Shown here: piece after piece, positions 43,431-54,734 of the stretch
Layout: every line of letters begins with the position of its first letter
Position numbering within the stretch: the first letter of the stretch is position 1
NCBI GenBank assembly: GCA_022494885.1
Contig: JAGVSM010004879.1
Span: forward strand, 1 to 64,000
DNA length: 64,000 nt
Reading direction: 5' to 3'
Origin: Micrasema longulum
Lineage: Eukaryota; Arthropoda; Insecta; Trichoptera; Brachycentridae
Notes under the pieces: model-generated
Seen by the model: the letters and a program-made list of their open reading frames with translations, nothing else
Databases searched by the model: none
What the model was told of the DNA's origin: nothing
Program-made: the position numbers and the translations under genes

Positions 43431-44282
43431 AAGCTAGGGTTTCTTAGGACAGCGGTGCCCGTATCTTAAACTTTAGTCTGGTAAAACGCGCAAAATTTTA
43501 CGTTTTTGCTATTTTAAAACGAATGTTTTATTTTAATCGGGCAATAATAAAAAAATAATAAATCATTAATTAGATAAAAACAATAATTTTCAAAGGTATT
43601 TCTATTAAAAAATATACTTTAAGGCATTATGTAAAAAAAATCTAATTACTTTTAAACCGGCAGATTACGCCATTTCAAATTTAAACTTAACTTAGGTATC
43701 TGGGACCTCAATAAAGACTAAGTATTGAACTAAAATTTGTTGTAATAATTTGAAGATAATAAATTTAACACGAAAGTGGCCGTAGCAAAATCTTATTTTT
43801 TGTTTTTGAAAGAAATACAAGCATTTTAAATCACATAAATTTTGGTGACATTTTCTATTTTTTTCTACGTAAATTTATGCCTTTGATAATACTTAAAAAT
43901 ATATATATTTGTTGAAATATTTTAGTTGAAACCTTTTTCTATCGAATTGTTTTATTTTTTTTTTAAGAGGATAATTCTGGTTGTAATATTCAATTTATAA
44001 CAACATCTTAACGTTTGTATGACCTTCATACCTGCCCTTATTGGTAGCGGTAACGGCAAGTATGAAGGTCATGAAAACGTTAATAAGATGTTGCTATCAA
44101 TTGAATATTACAACCAGAATTATCCTCTTTAAAAAAAAAAAATAACAATTCTTAGGAAAACGGTGTTTATAACACCGTTAAAAAAACCTCTATCTAGTCA
44201 CCGTTACGACGGCTGTCCACCGCATCACCGTTCACTACGGCCGTTAAATTACGGGCATCGCTGTCTTAAGAAACTCTAGCTT
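43431..44282. mobile_element. Inverted-repeat element R, 852 bp, with internal giant hairpin
   Basis: The left end AAGCTAGGGTTTCTTAGGAC continues AGCGGTGCCCGTATCTTAA. The right end, inverted, is AAGCTAGAGTTTCTTAAGAC then AGCGATGCCCGTAATTTAA: ~39-bp terminal inverted repeats with a few differences. No transposase is encoded and the target duplication is not clear. The interior holds the hairpin described separately. It is likely a non-autonomous DNA transposon. Superfamily unknown. Confidence 0.7.
43943..44152. repeat. ~95-bp-arm near-perfect hairpin
   Basis: The left arm 43,943-44,038 (GAATTGTTTTATTT, AAGAGGATAATTCTGG, TTGTAATATTCAATT, AACATCTTAACGTTT, GACCTTCATACCTGCC) is mirrored at 44,057-44,152. 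A loop of ~18 bases separates them. Such a stem could form a double-stranded RNA if transcribed. Confidence 0.85.
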
Positions 44283-44339
44283 ATCAAAAGGGTACTCGCG
44301 AAGGTTTGCTTTCGACTTAATAAAGCTCAGCCGAAATTA

Positions 44340-44650
44340 AGTGAGGGTTATTGAACAATCACCTTGCTAGAATAAACCTTTCCGAAACTTCTAGATTTGG
44401 GTTCTGCCGTGCAGTGATGAGGAAACACCTGTACATATTCTATTTGAATGTGATGCTATACATCACAAAAGAAGCCGCATTTTCGGGGAACCAATGGTAA
44501 ACCTGAGGATATTAAAGAGCTCACCCTCTACCTAATAATCCGATACTTTACGAATCTGATTGGAGGGGGAGATTTAGCGAAATGTGAACTCTCGCCTTCC
44601 ACACAGTAGCCAGGTTCTTTAAAGACCAGGGCTTGGAAGCCGAGAACTAT
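44340..44650 (+). pseudogene. Non-LTR ORF2 end with Cys-His motif
   Basis: The frame PCSDEETPVHILFECDAIHH, then KRSRIFGEPM, fits the C-terminal CxxC..xExxxHxxxxC motif found at the end of several non-LTR ORF2 proteins (R1/RTE/Jockey-like). A stop follows after RILKSSPST. The rest (to ~44,650) is 3' UTR-like. 5'-truncated. Confidence 0.6.
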
Positions 44651-44902
44651 TAACGGGAACCAGTCACAATAGATCTTCACAAGTTGCAGTGACGTCAGGA
44701 GCTAGTATAGCACTTAAATAATCCCACCTTAAAGAATAAGAATCACAGATGTTTATCACGTTCATTTAAAGTCTTTTTTCATCGATTGTCCACAATATTT
44801 GTATATCGCTTTGTTAATTACCGATACGTGCGGCCGTTGTGAATGAGCCTCTGGAATTGATTTTCGATAGGCAGATTTTTGGCAGGCAGATTTTTGGCAG
44901 GC

Positions 44903-45100
44903 GCCGTGGCATAGTTGGTTAGATGGCCAACTGTGAAACTGGCGTCGCGGGTTCGATTCCCGCCAGTTGCAAGAAAAAATCCAAGAAAGATTTTTTTCTC
45001 AATTGGTCTGGGTGTTGTGGTGTATTTTTCATTACCGCCTTCCAAATCCTCTATCCCACCTGCTGACAAGTCTCAAAATAGAGGCTTAGCGGGTTATTCC
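44903..45100 (+). mobile_element. SINE family A, copy 3 (full length)
   Basis: GCCGTGGCATAGTTGGTTAG (A box), GTCGCGGGTTCGATTCCCGC (B box), AAGAAAGATTTTTTTCTCAA, TTGGTCTGGGTGTTGTGGTG, CCCACCTGCTGACAAG and AGAGGCTTAGCGGGTTATTC. A tandem GGCAGATTTTTGGCAG duplication lies just upstream (44,870-44,900). The head is close enough to a tRNA to fold in part, but it lacks a matching 3' acceptor strand. Confidence 0.85.
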
Positions 45101-47429
45101 TTTAATTTATTTTTTTTAAAGTTGCTTTGTTTATTATAATTAATGAAATTTCAATTAATGCGTAACACGTAGTTAGGTTACACCCTGTTTTTGTATCTAC
45201 AAAATGCTACAACATAATTATATAACCCCTCAGGAAAGGGGTGGGTTTTGCTAAATTGTGTTTCATGAAAACATCCGTTTCCCTGGTAAGTGGCAACATG
45301 TGTATTTTTTCTTGAACAACATGAGTATATTAATCCTTTTTTGGTACTTACCTTCATATTTTTTAATGAATAATTACCTGCCTGGAAATAAAATACTTAA
45401 ATTTTATAAAACAAAAAAAGTTTTTTTTTTTTTTTTTTACTTAACCCTTTAGCTCCCAACTTATTTTTTATTTAATATATTATATTTATTAAAAAAAAAA
45501 AAAAAAGTATCGACAAAAGTTGGGAAAAGTTATAAAAATGAAGCTGCTGCCGAAAAATACATTGACTTTCTAACATAACATAGTTACAAAAATGAAAAAA
45601 ATTAATGAAGGAATTGACTCAAACCCGTGAAAAATAACTATTGTGCAAAATATACATACCAGGAAAAAAAGCTTTGTATGCATAAGCAAAGCAATGAATA
45701 ACGGGAACAAGAGGGAAAAAAAAAAAAAACTTTATTTTACATTTCACAAGACGATATGCCCTCGTTATAATGTCTTTTAACCTAAAAAAAACTATTCAAT
45801 CAGGCGATATAAAATGTTTTTTCTGAATACATTTATTTGTTTTCGTGATTGTTTCAATGTTCTAAAAATAAGAACAGAAGTAAAAAACTGTTTGTTTTTT
45901 AATATGTATTTTTTTTTTATATTTGTAATTTAATCTAATAGACATACTACCGTAAGATTTTAAAATATAATATTCAAAATACTCACCGCTTCTATTAATC
46001 AATCGCAAATTTATCCATCGGAGAAAAATGCAACAAATCTCTTTTGCTTATTAATGACAACTGAAAAAGCCATTTGGGTGATTTGGACGCATTTTTTACA
46101 ATAAACACAGACACGCAATATCATTTTCGATAAGGGAATAATAAAAAATGACCACTGTCGATATAAAATAATCACTCTATGCACAGTGTTATAGTCGTGC
46201 ATCAGCAGAAAGTATGATGTTTTTATAGCACGTATTTTTCTATCCTGGAAAAATTAATTTAATAAAGAGCATGCAGTTATAATAGGTTACACCCCGCGTT
46301 TGGAGAGACGCCACACTTATTGTAACTTTTTCCTGTAAAGTGATAGAAAACGGTAGTATAACACCTTAACGACTTCTCATTGGCTCGTCCGCATCAGTCC
46401 CGATACGTTGTTAGGAGGGGGTTTTTATTCTATTTTTTCGAAAATGCTATGCTTAAAATCACGAAAAAAATTGTATACACTTGCTTGCTTGAAAAAGTCA
46501 ATATCAAGTTATTTCACCTGCATACTAGGCAACGCCTGAAAATGTTATTTTTTCAATTTCATAGACCAGGTAATTTATCGACAATATTTTGAGTTGAGAG
46601 AAAAAATAACATTTAATATACAAAAATAAACATCAGTTTCTTTAGTACACAGAATAAAAAACATTTTTTATATCCACAGGAGTTAATTCAGGAGAGAAAG
46701 GCTTAAATTTCCATCCAAATACTTCATTTCTATACACATATTACGTACATTTTATTTGGTTATAATATATTTCTAACTGAGACATCCCATGCCAAGGAAC
46801 AAGTTTTACATGTTTTTGCCTCAACCCGTTTGCAAATCTTAAGACCGTTTTTTCATGAATGCAAGATGATTGTTCTTACGTTTCAGCACCAGTCTAGGCA
46901 CCATAATCGTCCATTTAAATATTTCCACGCGATTTAACAACGATTCTCGGATTCATTAAACTATAAGTTGGTCACATTCCCTTAGCTTCGATAGAGTGAC
47001 CGTTTTGAAAACGTGTTATGGAGTTAGTTAGGATTGTTTTTGGTACAGACCCCTTTATCCTTAAATATAGTCAACCCAGTTTGGAAACTAAGTTGAACTC
47101 AAGTTCAACCCTAGTTCAGTATTGTTCATTAATCATAGTGTCACTGAACTACTGCCACATTCAGTAAATGTTTCTTACTATATTTCAGCTTATCTAAATT
47201 AGTCCTATGTGACCAAACCATCTCAGTGACCCATTCTTAATATTATCAATTAAACTTCTCTCAGATTAGCACTCTCGCCTGCTCTCGTCATTAGTAACTC
47301 TGTCATACATTGATTTCCCGCACATTTGTCTAAAAAATCGCATTTTGACCGCGTTCACTTTGTTTTCATCCCTCCTCTGCCAGTTGCATATCTTTTGCAA
47401 CATAATGTGTAAAAATAAGAACCAACATC
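45101..47429. other. Unassigned AT-rich region, ~2.3 kb
   Basis: It has homopolymer runs (T-run at 45,420-45,438, A-runs at 45,491-45,506 and 45,717-45,730), but no RT, SINE or MITE relation is recognised. CTACACCC(T/C)G-like words at 45,179 and 46,286 may be a faint repeat. Confidence 0.35.
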
Positions 47430-49168
47430 TATAAATGAGGTAAAAAGGATTGTTGCGGCATTACCCAACAAACAATGTATACTAGATCCGATTCCAACAT
47501 GGCTTTTGAAAAAAAGCATTAACGCATTAGCTCCATTTTTAACAGACTTATTCAATACTTCCATGGAGCATAGCATTGTTCCAAAAGCCATAAAGAAAGC
47601 GAATGTAACTCCACTTTTAAAAAATTCACAATTAGATGTGGAAGATCTTTCCAATTTTCGCCCTATTTCAAATCTTCCCATCGTATCAAAAATATTAGAA
47701 AAAATAGTTACTCATAGGCTCGTTAATTATATCGAGCAGAATTCATTATTTTCGGTAAGGCAATCGGCATACCGACGTTTTCATTCTACGGAGACAGAAG
47801 TGATAAGAGTGCTGTCTGACATTATAACGGCAGTAGACTCTGGTAATCTGGTGTTGTTGGCTCTTTTGGACATGAGTGCTGCATTTGATACTGTAGACCA
47901 TAACATTTTGCTTGAACGTCTATAAAAAACTTATGGTATCCGTGATCAGGCACATATGTGGTTCAGTTCATATCTTAATGAAAGAGAATATGCAGTTGTG
48001 TTCCAGGGTAATAGCTCACCCAACTTTAAGGTGTCTACTGGAGCACCCCAAGGATCAGTACTCGAACCACTCTTCTATCTCCTGCACACCAAAGATATAG
48101 AGAATATTATCAAAGAATGTGGATTGTGGTCTCACTGCTATGCAGATGATACGCAGATTTATTTTTATTGTAAACCGAGCGAGAGAAATGTGCTTGTTGA
48201 TTTGATTAATGGATGCATTGAGAAAATAGAAAACTGGATGGCTGAAAATAGACTAACACTTAATCCATCTAACACGGAACAGCTATGGATTGCTTCAGCC
48301 AGACGACAGAATTTGATCCAGGATACGGCACTACCCGATGTAAGGAGTACCGCTTTACCCACCGTTAAACTACTGGGAGTCATCCTTAGGTCTGACCTTT
48401 CTCTTGACGCTCAAATTAGTAGAACGATAAGTTCATACTTTTACCAGCTGAGACGGATTAAATGCATACGCAAAAAATTGCCAGTTGATGCCGTCCGTCA
48501 ATTAATAAATGCGTTTGTAGTGTCTAGAATCGATTATTGTAATGGTATCTACGCAGGTCTACCAATGAATAAAATGACTCGCCTACAGGCTGTACTAAAT
48601 GCCGCAGCGAGACTTATTTTTGGAATCTCTAAATTCAGTCATATCACTCCACTACTTCGGAAATTGCACTGGCTACGTTTTCCACAGAGGGTGGAATACA
48701 AACTCTGTTGGCTTAAGTATAAGTCACTGTACAACTCTGCTCCAGAATATCTAAGGGAAATCTGCATTCCAGATGAACTAGCTGACAGACGTCTTACGCT
48801 TAGATCAGCTACATCAACGTCGAAAGGAAAAGTTATTATACCTCTACGCAAACAGCGCACTAAATTTGGCGAACGTGCATTTGTGGTCGCAGGCCCTACG
48901 GCATGGAATGCTCTCCCAGCAGAAATCCGAAACTGTGAGAGTGAAGTGATATTTCGGAAGAAACTTAAAACCCACTTGTTCACTAAATCATTTGAATAAA
49001 TTCTTAGCATGTAGTGGAAAAGTAATATGAAAAAGTACATTTTTTTTCTTAAATTAAAAAGTTAAAATTAAATTTATATCTTTATAAAATCACTTTGTAA
49101 AGCGCCCTTGAGGTATTATATTTCGAAAATGGCGCTATATAAGCTATCCATAATTATTATTATTATTA
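47430..49168 (+). pseudogene. L2/CR1-like non-LTR element, RT nearly open
   Basis: The frame runs from ~47,436 (EVKRIVAALPN) to 48,999 (HLFTKSFE) with one TAA at ~47,923. RT blocks: LDPIPTWLLKKS, KANVTPLLKNS, NFRPISNLPIVSKILEKIV, LALLDMSAAFDTVDHNILL, VSTGAPQGSVLEPLFYLLHT, CYADDTQIYF (YADD intact), LGVILRSDLSLDAQI. The C-terminal part follows, with VVSRIDYCNGIYAGLP, AARLIFGISKFSHITPLLRK, LHWL, and FVVAGPTAWNALPAEIRN. The endonuclease and 5' end are missing. The 3' UTR ends GGCGCTATATAAGC then ATTATTATTATTATTA (49,152-49,168), the L2-type tail. Likely a fairly young 5'-truncated copy. Confidence 0.92.
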
Positions 49169-49317
49169 GCATTTAAAAATATTTCATACAATCACCTAAC
49201 TAATAGGGGAAGGTGGGAATGATGGGGCCTTTAAGGTTGGATGTCAATTAAACATATTTGTTCCTTTTTTTGTTCGTAGTAATTGAATCGGCATTTATTT
49301 CGTAACACTTCATTTTA

Positions 49318-49847
49318 AATTATTATGAAAATAAAACTTTGTTATTAGGGTTACAAAATTTTATTATTTTACAAAAACACAACTATAGTTTCAGGAGAGC
49401 ACTCCTTTCATCGACGGGTGATATAAAACTAATGTAGTAAACACAGAATGTCTGTTAACACTCTCTTAGCCGAGCGATGTCTTCCCACACATTAAATCTT
49501 AGACTTAATTATTGCAACTTCCACTTATGTGCTAAATTTTAAGAAATAAATTTCTACTGAATGTTCTGTCCCTCATTGATCATGTTTTCCATATCTGTAC
49601 TTAAATCCATTCATATGCTAACACCTTAGATAATGGGAAAAAAACCCCCTGCTCTAAGTTTCACTGATTAATTTGTTAATTTTTTTTTAATTCTATGACA
49701 TTGTGAACAATATTCTGTGTTTAGTATATTAGTTTTACATTACCCGTCGATGAGAGGAGTGCTCTCTCGAAACTATAGTTGTGTTCTTGTAAAATAATAA
49801 AATTGTGTAACACTAATAACAAAGTTTTATTTTCATAATAATTCATA
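49318..49847. mobile_element. Foldback element, ~130-bp inverted arms, hammerhead-like
   Basis: Arms 49,318-49,446 and 49,712-49,847 are inverted copies: TTATGAAAATAAAACTTTGT, TTTTATTATTTTACAA, CACAACTATAGTTTC, GGAGAGCACTCCT and CATCGACGGGT. Read outward, each arm has CGATGA, a stem (AGGAG..CTCCT in the left arm), GAAAC and a palindromic ACTATAGT. This is the order of a hammerhead, but the first core block reads TCGATGA rather than CTGATGA. The ~265-bp middle is AT-rich with no coding. Confidence 0.6.
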
Positions 49848-49904
49848 ATTGTTCCTATAACGTCGGCGTCGTTACAGTTTAATATTTTTCAAGTCTACAC
49901 TCAC

Positions 49905-50690
49905 TTAGAAGGTTGCAAAAATTCTTACCTATTAGTACTAAATGCACTCTTGTACAAGCATTACTACTACCCATTCTAGATTACGCTGATGTTTTCATGA
50001 CTGATTTAAGCTGTGAGCAACTCGATAAACTTGATCGACTTCAGAATACATGCATAAGGTACATTTTTGGTCTTAGGAAATATGACCACATTTCTGATTA
50101 TCGTAGGCAACTGAAATGGCTCAAAATTAGACAGCGGAGAGACTATCACCCCCTCTCACTTCTGTTTAATGTACTTCATAGTCCTAACGCTCCTATATAC
50201 CTGTGTGAAAATTTCAACGCTTATCAGTTCATGGTTTACCTCTTCGTTCTCATTCTCAAGGCACTCTCTTGATACCCATACACAATTCCTCTTTCTTCTC
50301 TAACTCATATAGTGTCCATGTGGCTCGACTGTGGAATCATCTCCCATCCACCATCAAAGATGTTACTATATTATCTCTGTTTATATCACGTCTGAAGAAA
50401 CATCCCCTTTCTCTTCCTTAATCTCTCCTCCTTTCCTTTTTCCTCTTTCCTCTTTTTTCCTTTTTCCCATTGAGTAATAGTTTTGATTTAAGGTAATTAA
50501 AAAACAAATACGTTTATTTCTATTTTTAAATATCTTTAGCTTTTTAATCTTTTTTTCTATTGAATATGTTCTGTAACTTGAATTATAAAAATAAAACTTT
50601 TATTTTATTGGTTGGTTGGAAGAAATTGCCATTTGGCAATAAGCCCGCCAATGTACAAATAACATTATGTACAAAAATTTAAATAAATAA
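49905..50690 (+). pseudogene. Non-LTR ORF2 3' end, family Z, best copy
   Basis: CTLVQALLLPILDYADVFMT, DKLDRLQNTCIRYIFGLRKY, DHISDYRRQLKWLKIRQRRD and LLFNVLHSPNAPIYLCENF. After a frame change, HVARLWNHLPSTIKDV and LFISRLKKHP. The 3' UTR carries TTTTATTGGTTGGTTGGAAG, AAATTGCCATTTGGCAATAA and GCCCGCCAATGTAC, ending in AAATAAATAAATAAAAAAT. It is a 5'-truncated CR1/Jockey-like element. The same tail elsewhere defines the family. Confidence 0.85.
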
Positions 50691-51730
50691 ATAAAAAATA
50701 GTTTATGTTATTAACATAAACTACCGTCCTTATAAACATATTATATAAAAGTACAAAAAATAATAAAAATGAATGAAATCAATAAACTAAGAAAAGTCAT
50801 AACTATTCCATCTTGCCCCACTTGTGTGGCAATATAGAGTACGCTTGCGGGTAAGATGGGGTACCGCTTACTGCGGTTCGCAACGTGGAATAAAAGGTAT
50901 GGAGTCTTGGTATTTGTCATTTACTCCTGCACATGAAGCTTTGTGACATTTGTCATGCAATACAACCTTCATTAGACTTAATTATGACGCGCTAAAATAC
51001 AGGCACTCGGGTCTCAATCATTTTGATGACTGTTTGCATTTTGTAATTTTATTCTTTTTAAATAAACGCTAGTTCTAGACAAGATTCTTCTTGGCTGCCT
51101 TTTTTGTTTAGTAGCTGCCTTTTTTGGTAGTAACTATCTTGGACTAGATAGGATATTGACTGAATTATCGGAGAGCTCTGTAGATGGTACGATAGTTGGT
51201 ATGATGGTTAACACTGCAGTGTAATTAGCTTACAGCTAGTTTCGTATCCAATGTTTCTTTCTAAAATGTCATCGATAGCTTTTTGATGCATTCCTCTGTC
51301 CAACTCCCCCTCTTCGTATTTTTAACGTAGTTCCGGACCATATTCTGCGACACATATATTCATAACAAAAACGGTCACCAAATTTAGTAATGCTTAGTGT
51401 TCAAGTGATAAGGTAAGATGCGGTATCCGAGAACCCATCTTGCCCCTTTCACTATGTTTGTTAAAAAAAAATATTGTAAAACACAATTTTTATATGAATA
51501 ACTGATGATCTTATCTTGAAATCTAATAGTTAACGCTTATATAGCGACTATCAATCAGTCTAAGCCGCGATATTCTTCCTTCAATATTACATGCAGAAAA
51601 ATTAAGTAAAGAAATACGAAATTCGCCAAAAACCTACCTGCTTGCCTGTTGCGTCACTGACATGAAGTCCAGAGATGTAATGAAAAAGCGTGATGCGCTC
51701 GAAGCTACTCGGCAGATTTTGGTTTTTATC
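50691..51730. other. Right interior of the AAGATGGGG element
   Basis: No protein frame is recognised. It carries several (A)AGATGGGG words and their inverses, listed under the parent element. Confidence 0.4.
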
Positions 51731-51777
51731 GCGGGGCCCCATCTTGCTTCCTTACCCTGTCATACCCCACCTTCCCT

Positions 51778-52439
51778 TAAAAAGCTTCTATGCACCTCAC
51801 ATAAATATTAATTTATTGTTTTGGAGTGTGAATAATAGCAAAAATAAAGAAGGGTACGTAACTTTAATAACGTTTAAAGTAACGACACGAATCCATTAAT
51901 ATGTCCTTCAAATGGGGTATAAATCACTGTAATCAAACTGTTATTCTCAATTGTTACTATTATAATTTTCTTCATAGCAAACGGTATTCATTAAATATTC
52001 AAATTCCTATTACATACTGTTTTGCTTATTACCTATACGACGTTAAAATGCGTTGTCATAATGACTGGCGAATATTCAAAAATATTATAATAGGACATTT
52101 AAGTTTGTCAGTGAAAATTCTAATATATTATAGAAATAAAAAACGAGTGATGCTTTAATCCACAAATTAAGAATATGCAGTGAAATTAAAATAATATATT
52201 TACTATACTTAAACTTATTTGTTAATTTATATATTTTCGACAACAATTATCTAAAGTTATAAAACTATAAAGCTGCATAATTTTCTCTCAATACATACAT
52301 GTATGACATGTATGTCAATAAATACTTACTTGGTTATATTTTTTCCGAAATTCAAATATAAATTTATTTAATTATTCATTTCATATACTAATTTAATTTA
52401 CATTCATATAATTTTGAATTTTCTATGCTTATTATTAAT
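51778..52439. other. Unassigned AT-rich spacer
   Basis: The 85-codon frame at 51,901-52,158 has no recognised motif. A short ATACATGTATGACATGTATG palindrome-like run lies at ~52,297. Confidence 0.35.
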
Positions 52440-52490
52440 ATTTAAAGCATTAACTTTGTGGTCAAAAATTTTAATAAATTATGTAATAAC
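52440..52490 (-). repeat. Solo tail of the hammerhead repeat family
   Basis: ATTTAAAGCATTAACTTTGT and GGTCAAAAATTTTAATAAAT match the outer end of the units at 29,260-29,300 (inverted) and 33,365-33,400. No ribozyme portion was found nearby. Confidence 0.45.
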
Positions 52491-53384
52491 TTATATTTAC
52501 ATTTGAATTTTTAAATACTTGGTACACTTCCTCATTTATCTCTATTCTTACCTCTGTTTCGTATTACTTTCATATAATTTTGATTTCTTTACATTGAATT
52601 TTTCAATAAAGATACCAGTCTCGAAATGTCGTGAAAGTTATGAAACCGCTCACTGGATATTCGAAATTTGTGGATTAAAGTATCACTCGTCTTTTATTTC
52701 TATAATAAATATGATATGTGTATGAATATTCGGTTACAATATCCATTGATAAAAAGTAAAAAATAATATGGCATATTCGATAAAAATACCCACTGATAAA
52801 TAATAATTCATAATATTATGAATATTCTGTCGTAATATAAATTCATAAATAACAGATAATCTCATCAATACAATTGTATACATATTCGATAAAAATATCC
52901 GTTGAACGAATGAATGATTGAACATTTAATAATATTACGAGATGTATTATTGTTAGATAAATCGTTCTTATAATTAATATTTCCATATTGGGTTCATTTT
53001 CATTCATATAAATTTTGTATTGAAAACGGCGTTTTGTCAGGGAGTCTAAATAAAAAAAAACGTTGGAAGTTGCTTGTAATTTTGATATTGGCTAGAAATT
53101 TGAGATTTATATATTAGGTCTCTTTGACGTATTTTGTATTTATTTTAACGTATTTTGACGTTGCAGACTCTAAACCCATGATATATACTCAAGATTACTG
53201 GGAATCAGACTCATTTATATATATTATGGACAACATAAGCGTTTATAAGAGTTTCCGTTTAGTTAGTCTTTTAAAAAATCCCAGTGGTGACTCGCAAGTT
53301 AAACAATGAAATTTAGTTTTGCGTCGAAATAACCTAAGGAAATATTTTATAAAGTCAACCCGTCTTGGTGATTCGTCACTGAGA
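52491..53384. other. Unassigned AT-rich region
   Basis: ATATTCGATAAAAATA(C/T)CC recurs at ~52,777 and ~52,886, a weak tandem pattern. No gene. Confidence 0.3.
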
Positions 53385-53670
53385 GTCTGAAGAAACATTT
53401 CCTTTCTTTTTCTTAATCTCTCCTCCTTTCCTTTTTCCTCTTTTTTCCTTTTTCCCATTGAGTAATAGTTTTGATTTAAGGTAATTTATAAACAAATACG
53501 TTTATTTCAATTTTAATTTATCTTAAGATTTTTAATCTTTTTTTTCTATTGAATATGTTCTGTAATTTGAATTGTAAAAATAAAACTTTTATTTTATTGG
53601 TTGGTTGGAAGAAATTGCCATTTGGCAATAAGCCCGCCAATGTACAAATAACATTATTTACAAAAAGGTA
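53385..53670 (+). repeat. Family Z 3' UTR, copy 4
   Basis: GAGAGTCTGAAGAAACATTT, TTTTCCCATTGAGTAATAGT, TTGATTTAAGGTAATTTATA and the GCCATTTGGCAATAAGCCCG tail. It is nearly identical to 50,390-50,665, so the two are recent or close relatives. Confidence 0.85.
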
Positions 53671-54734
53671 ATTAAAAATAATATGGACAACTCTGGCAAC
53701 ACCAGATACAGGTGTCCACAATCACCAACGTAATACGCTACTAACCGCTACAAAACGGAAACGAGCCAATCCAGACATTCTCCGTTCAGCGCTCCGTCAC
53801 TCGATAGTTTCGTAAATTCAATACATTTTATCGCAACGGCTAAATTCATTCATTTTTGTCTGTATTTTATATTACCATATTAGAATATATGTTATTTATA
53901 GTTAAGTAATATTAAAATTAGTAATAAACCCCATGTAATGTGTAAGTGAATGTTTCATTTGAATAAATGCAACCTATACAAAAAACTTTTTGGTAAGTTT
54001 GATTTAATCTAATCATCTCTACACAAAAAACATTCACTACTGTTGTAAAAAATATAAGGTTAATTTGATTAAATATAATGGCAAATAATTTCAATCTTTA
54101 TTTTTGTTTGTACAAACTCTTTATATTTTGAAAATTTGGTACTATGTAAAGCCATACAATCATTTTTCTCATTTGGAAATTATCAAAGCACTCATAGAAT
54201 TACTTTATTGATTATCTAGATGTTTATCAACCACTAACGACTTTCACAGATCGTCATTAAATGATTACCTTAAAATATTAACAATTTCTTGAAAACACAA
54301 ATTTTAATACCAATATTTTCAATCATTAGATAACCACCTTACTTAACTATTGCTTTTTCCTATAATGATAATCTACCTTGACTTACATAACTGTATATTT
54401 AATTGATAACAGGTTGTCCAGTGGCAGATTTCAACCTTTAAAAATTATTTAAATTTAAATTTAAAGCAAATTTTCAATAGCGATATCTATAGCCAAAATA
54501 CGCGCAGCTCGAAAAACCTGCTTATACCAAAATTTCATTCTACCAAGTTTGGCAAAAAGTCCTTGGAGAATATCTCTCGAACGCTGTATAATAAACTACC
54601 GACCAAAGGTAAAGAAAATGAATTGCGTAAATTGCAAAGCGTGGCTCTCAAGGCCTTCTACCTGAACCTTTTCTTGGAAGATCTGTGTGAAAATTATTTC
54701 TGAAAGCTTATTCTTCTTCTTCTTCTCGGTTAAG
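53671..54734. other. Unassigned region, possible LTR-like segment
   Basis: The less AT-rich stretch at 53,685-53,830 (CAACTCTGGCAACACCAGAT, TCAGCGCTCCGTCACTCGAT) might be part of an LTR or promoter, but I find no partner LTR. The rest is AT-rich. Confidence 0.25.

Larger units (their letters stand above)
49204..51777. mobile_element. ~2.6-kb inverted-repeat element with AAGATGGGG motifs
   Basis: Left end GGGGAAGGTGGGAATGATGG; right end, inverted, GGGAAGGTGGGGTATGACAG. The motif (A)AGATGGGG or its reverse complement recurs near both ends and inside, at ~49,219, 50,812, 50,850, 51,413, 51,439 and 51,738. No transposase was recognised. The element is filled by two later insertions (49,318-49,847 and 49,905-50,690). 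TTAA follows the right end but is not found at the left, so target-site assignment is open. Confidence 0.55.

Noticed and set aside
44903..44970. A genuine tRNA gene
   Set aside because: A and B boxes are present, but there is no matching 3' acceptor strand and the sequence runs on into a SINE body found in other copies.
47956..48999. A functional reverse transcriptase gene of the host
   Set aside because: It is part of a 5'-truncated L2/CR1-like element with a stop upstream in the same frame, a typical 3' tail and no endonuclease.
53685..53990. An LTR of a BEL or Gypsy retrotransposon
   Set aside because: Some composition fits, but no second LTR, primer-binding site, polypurine tract or gag/pol was found.
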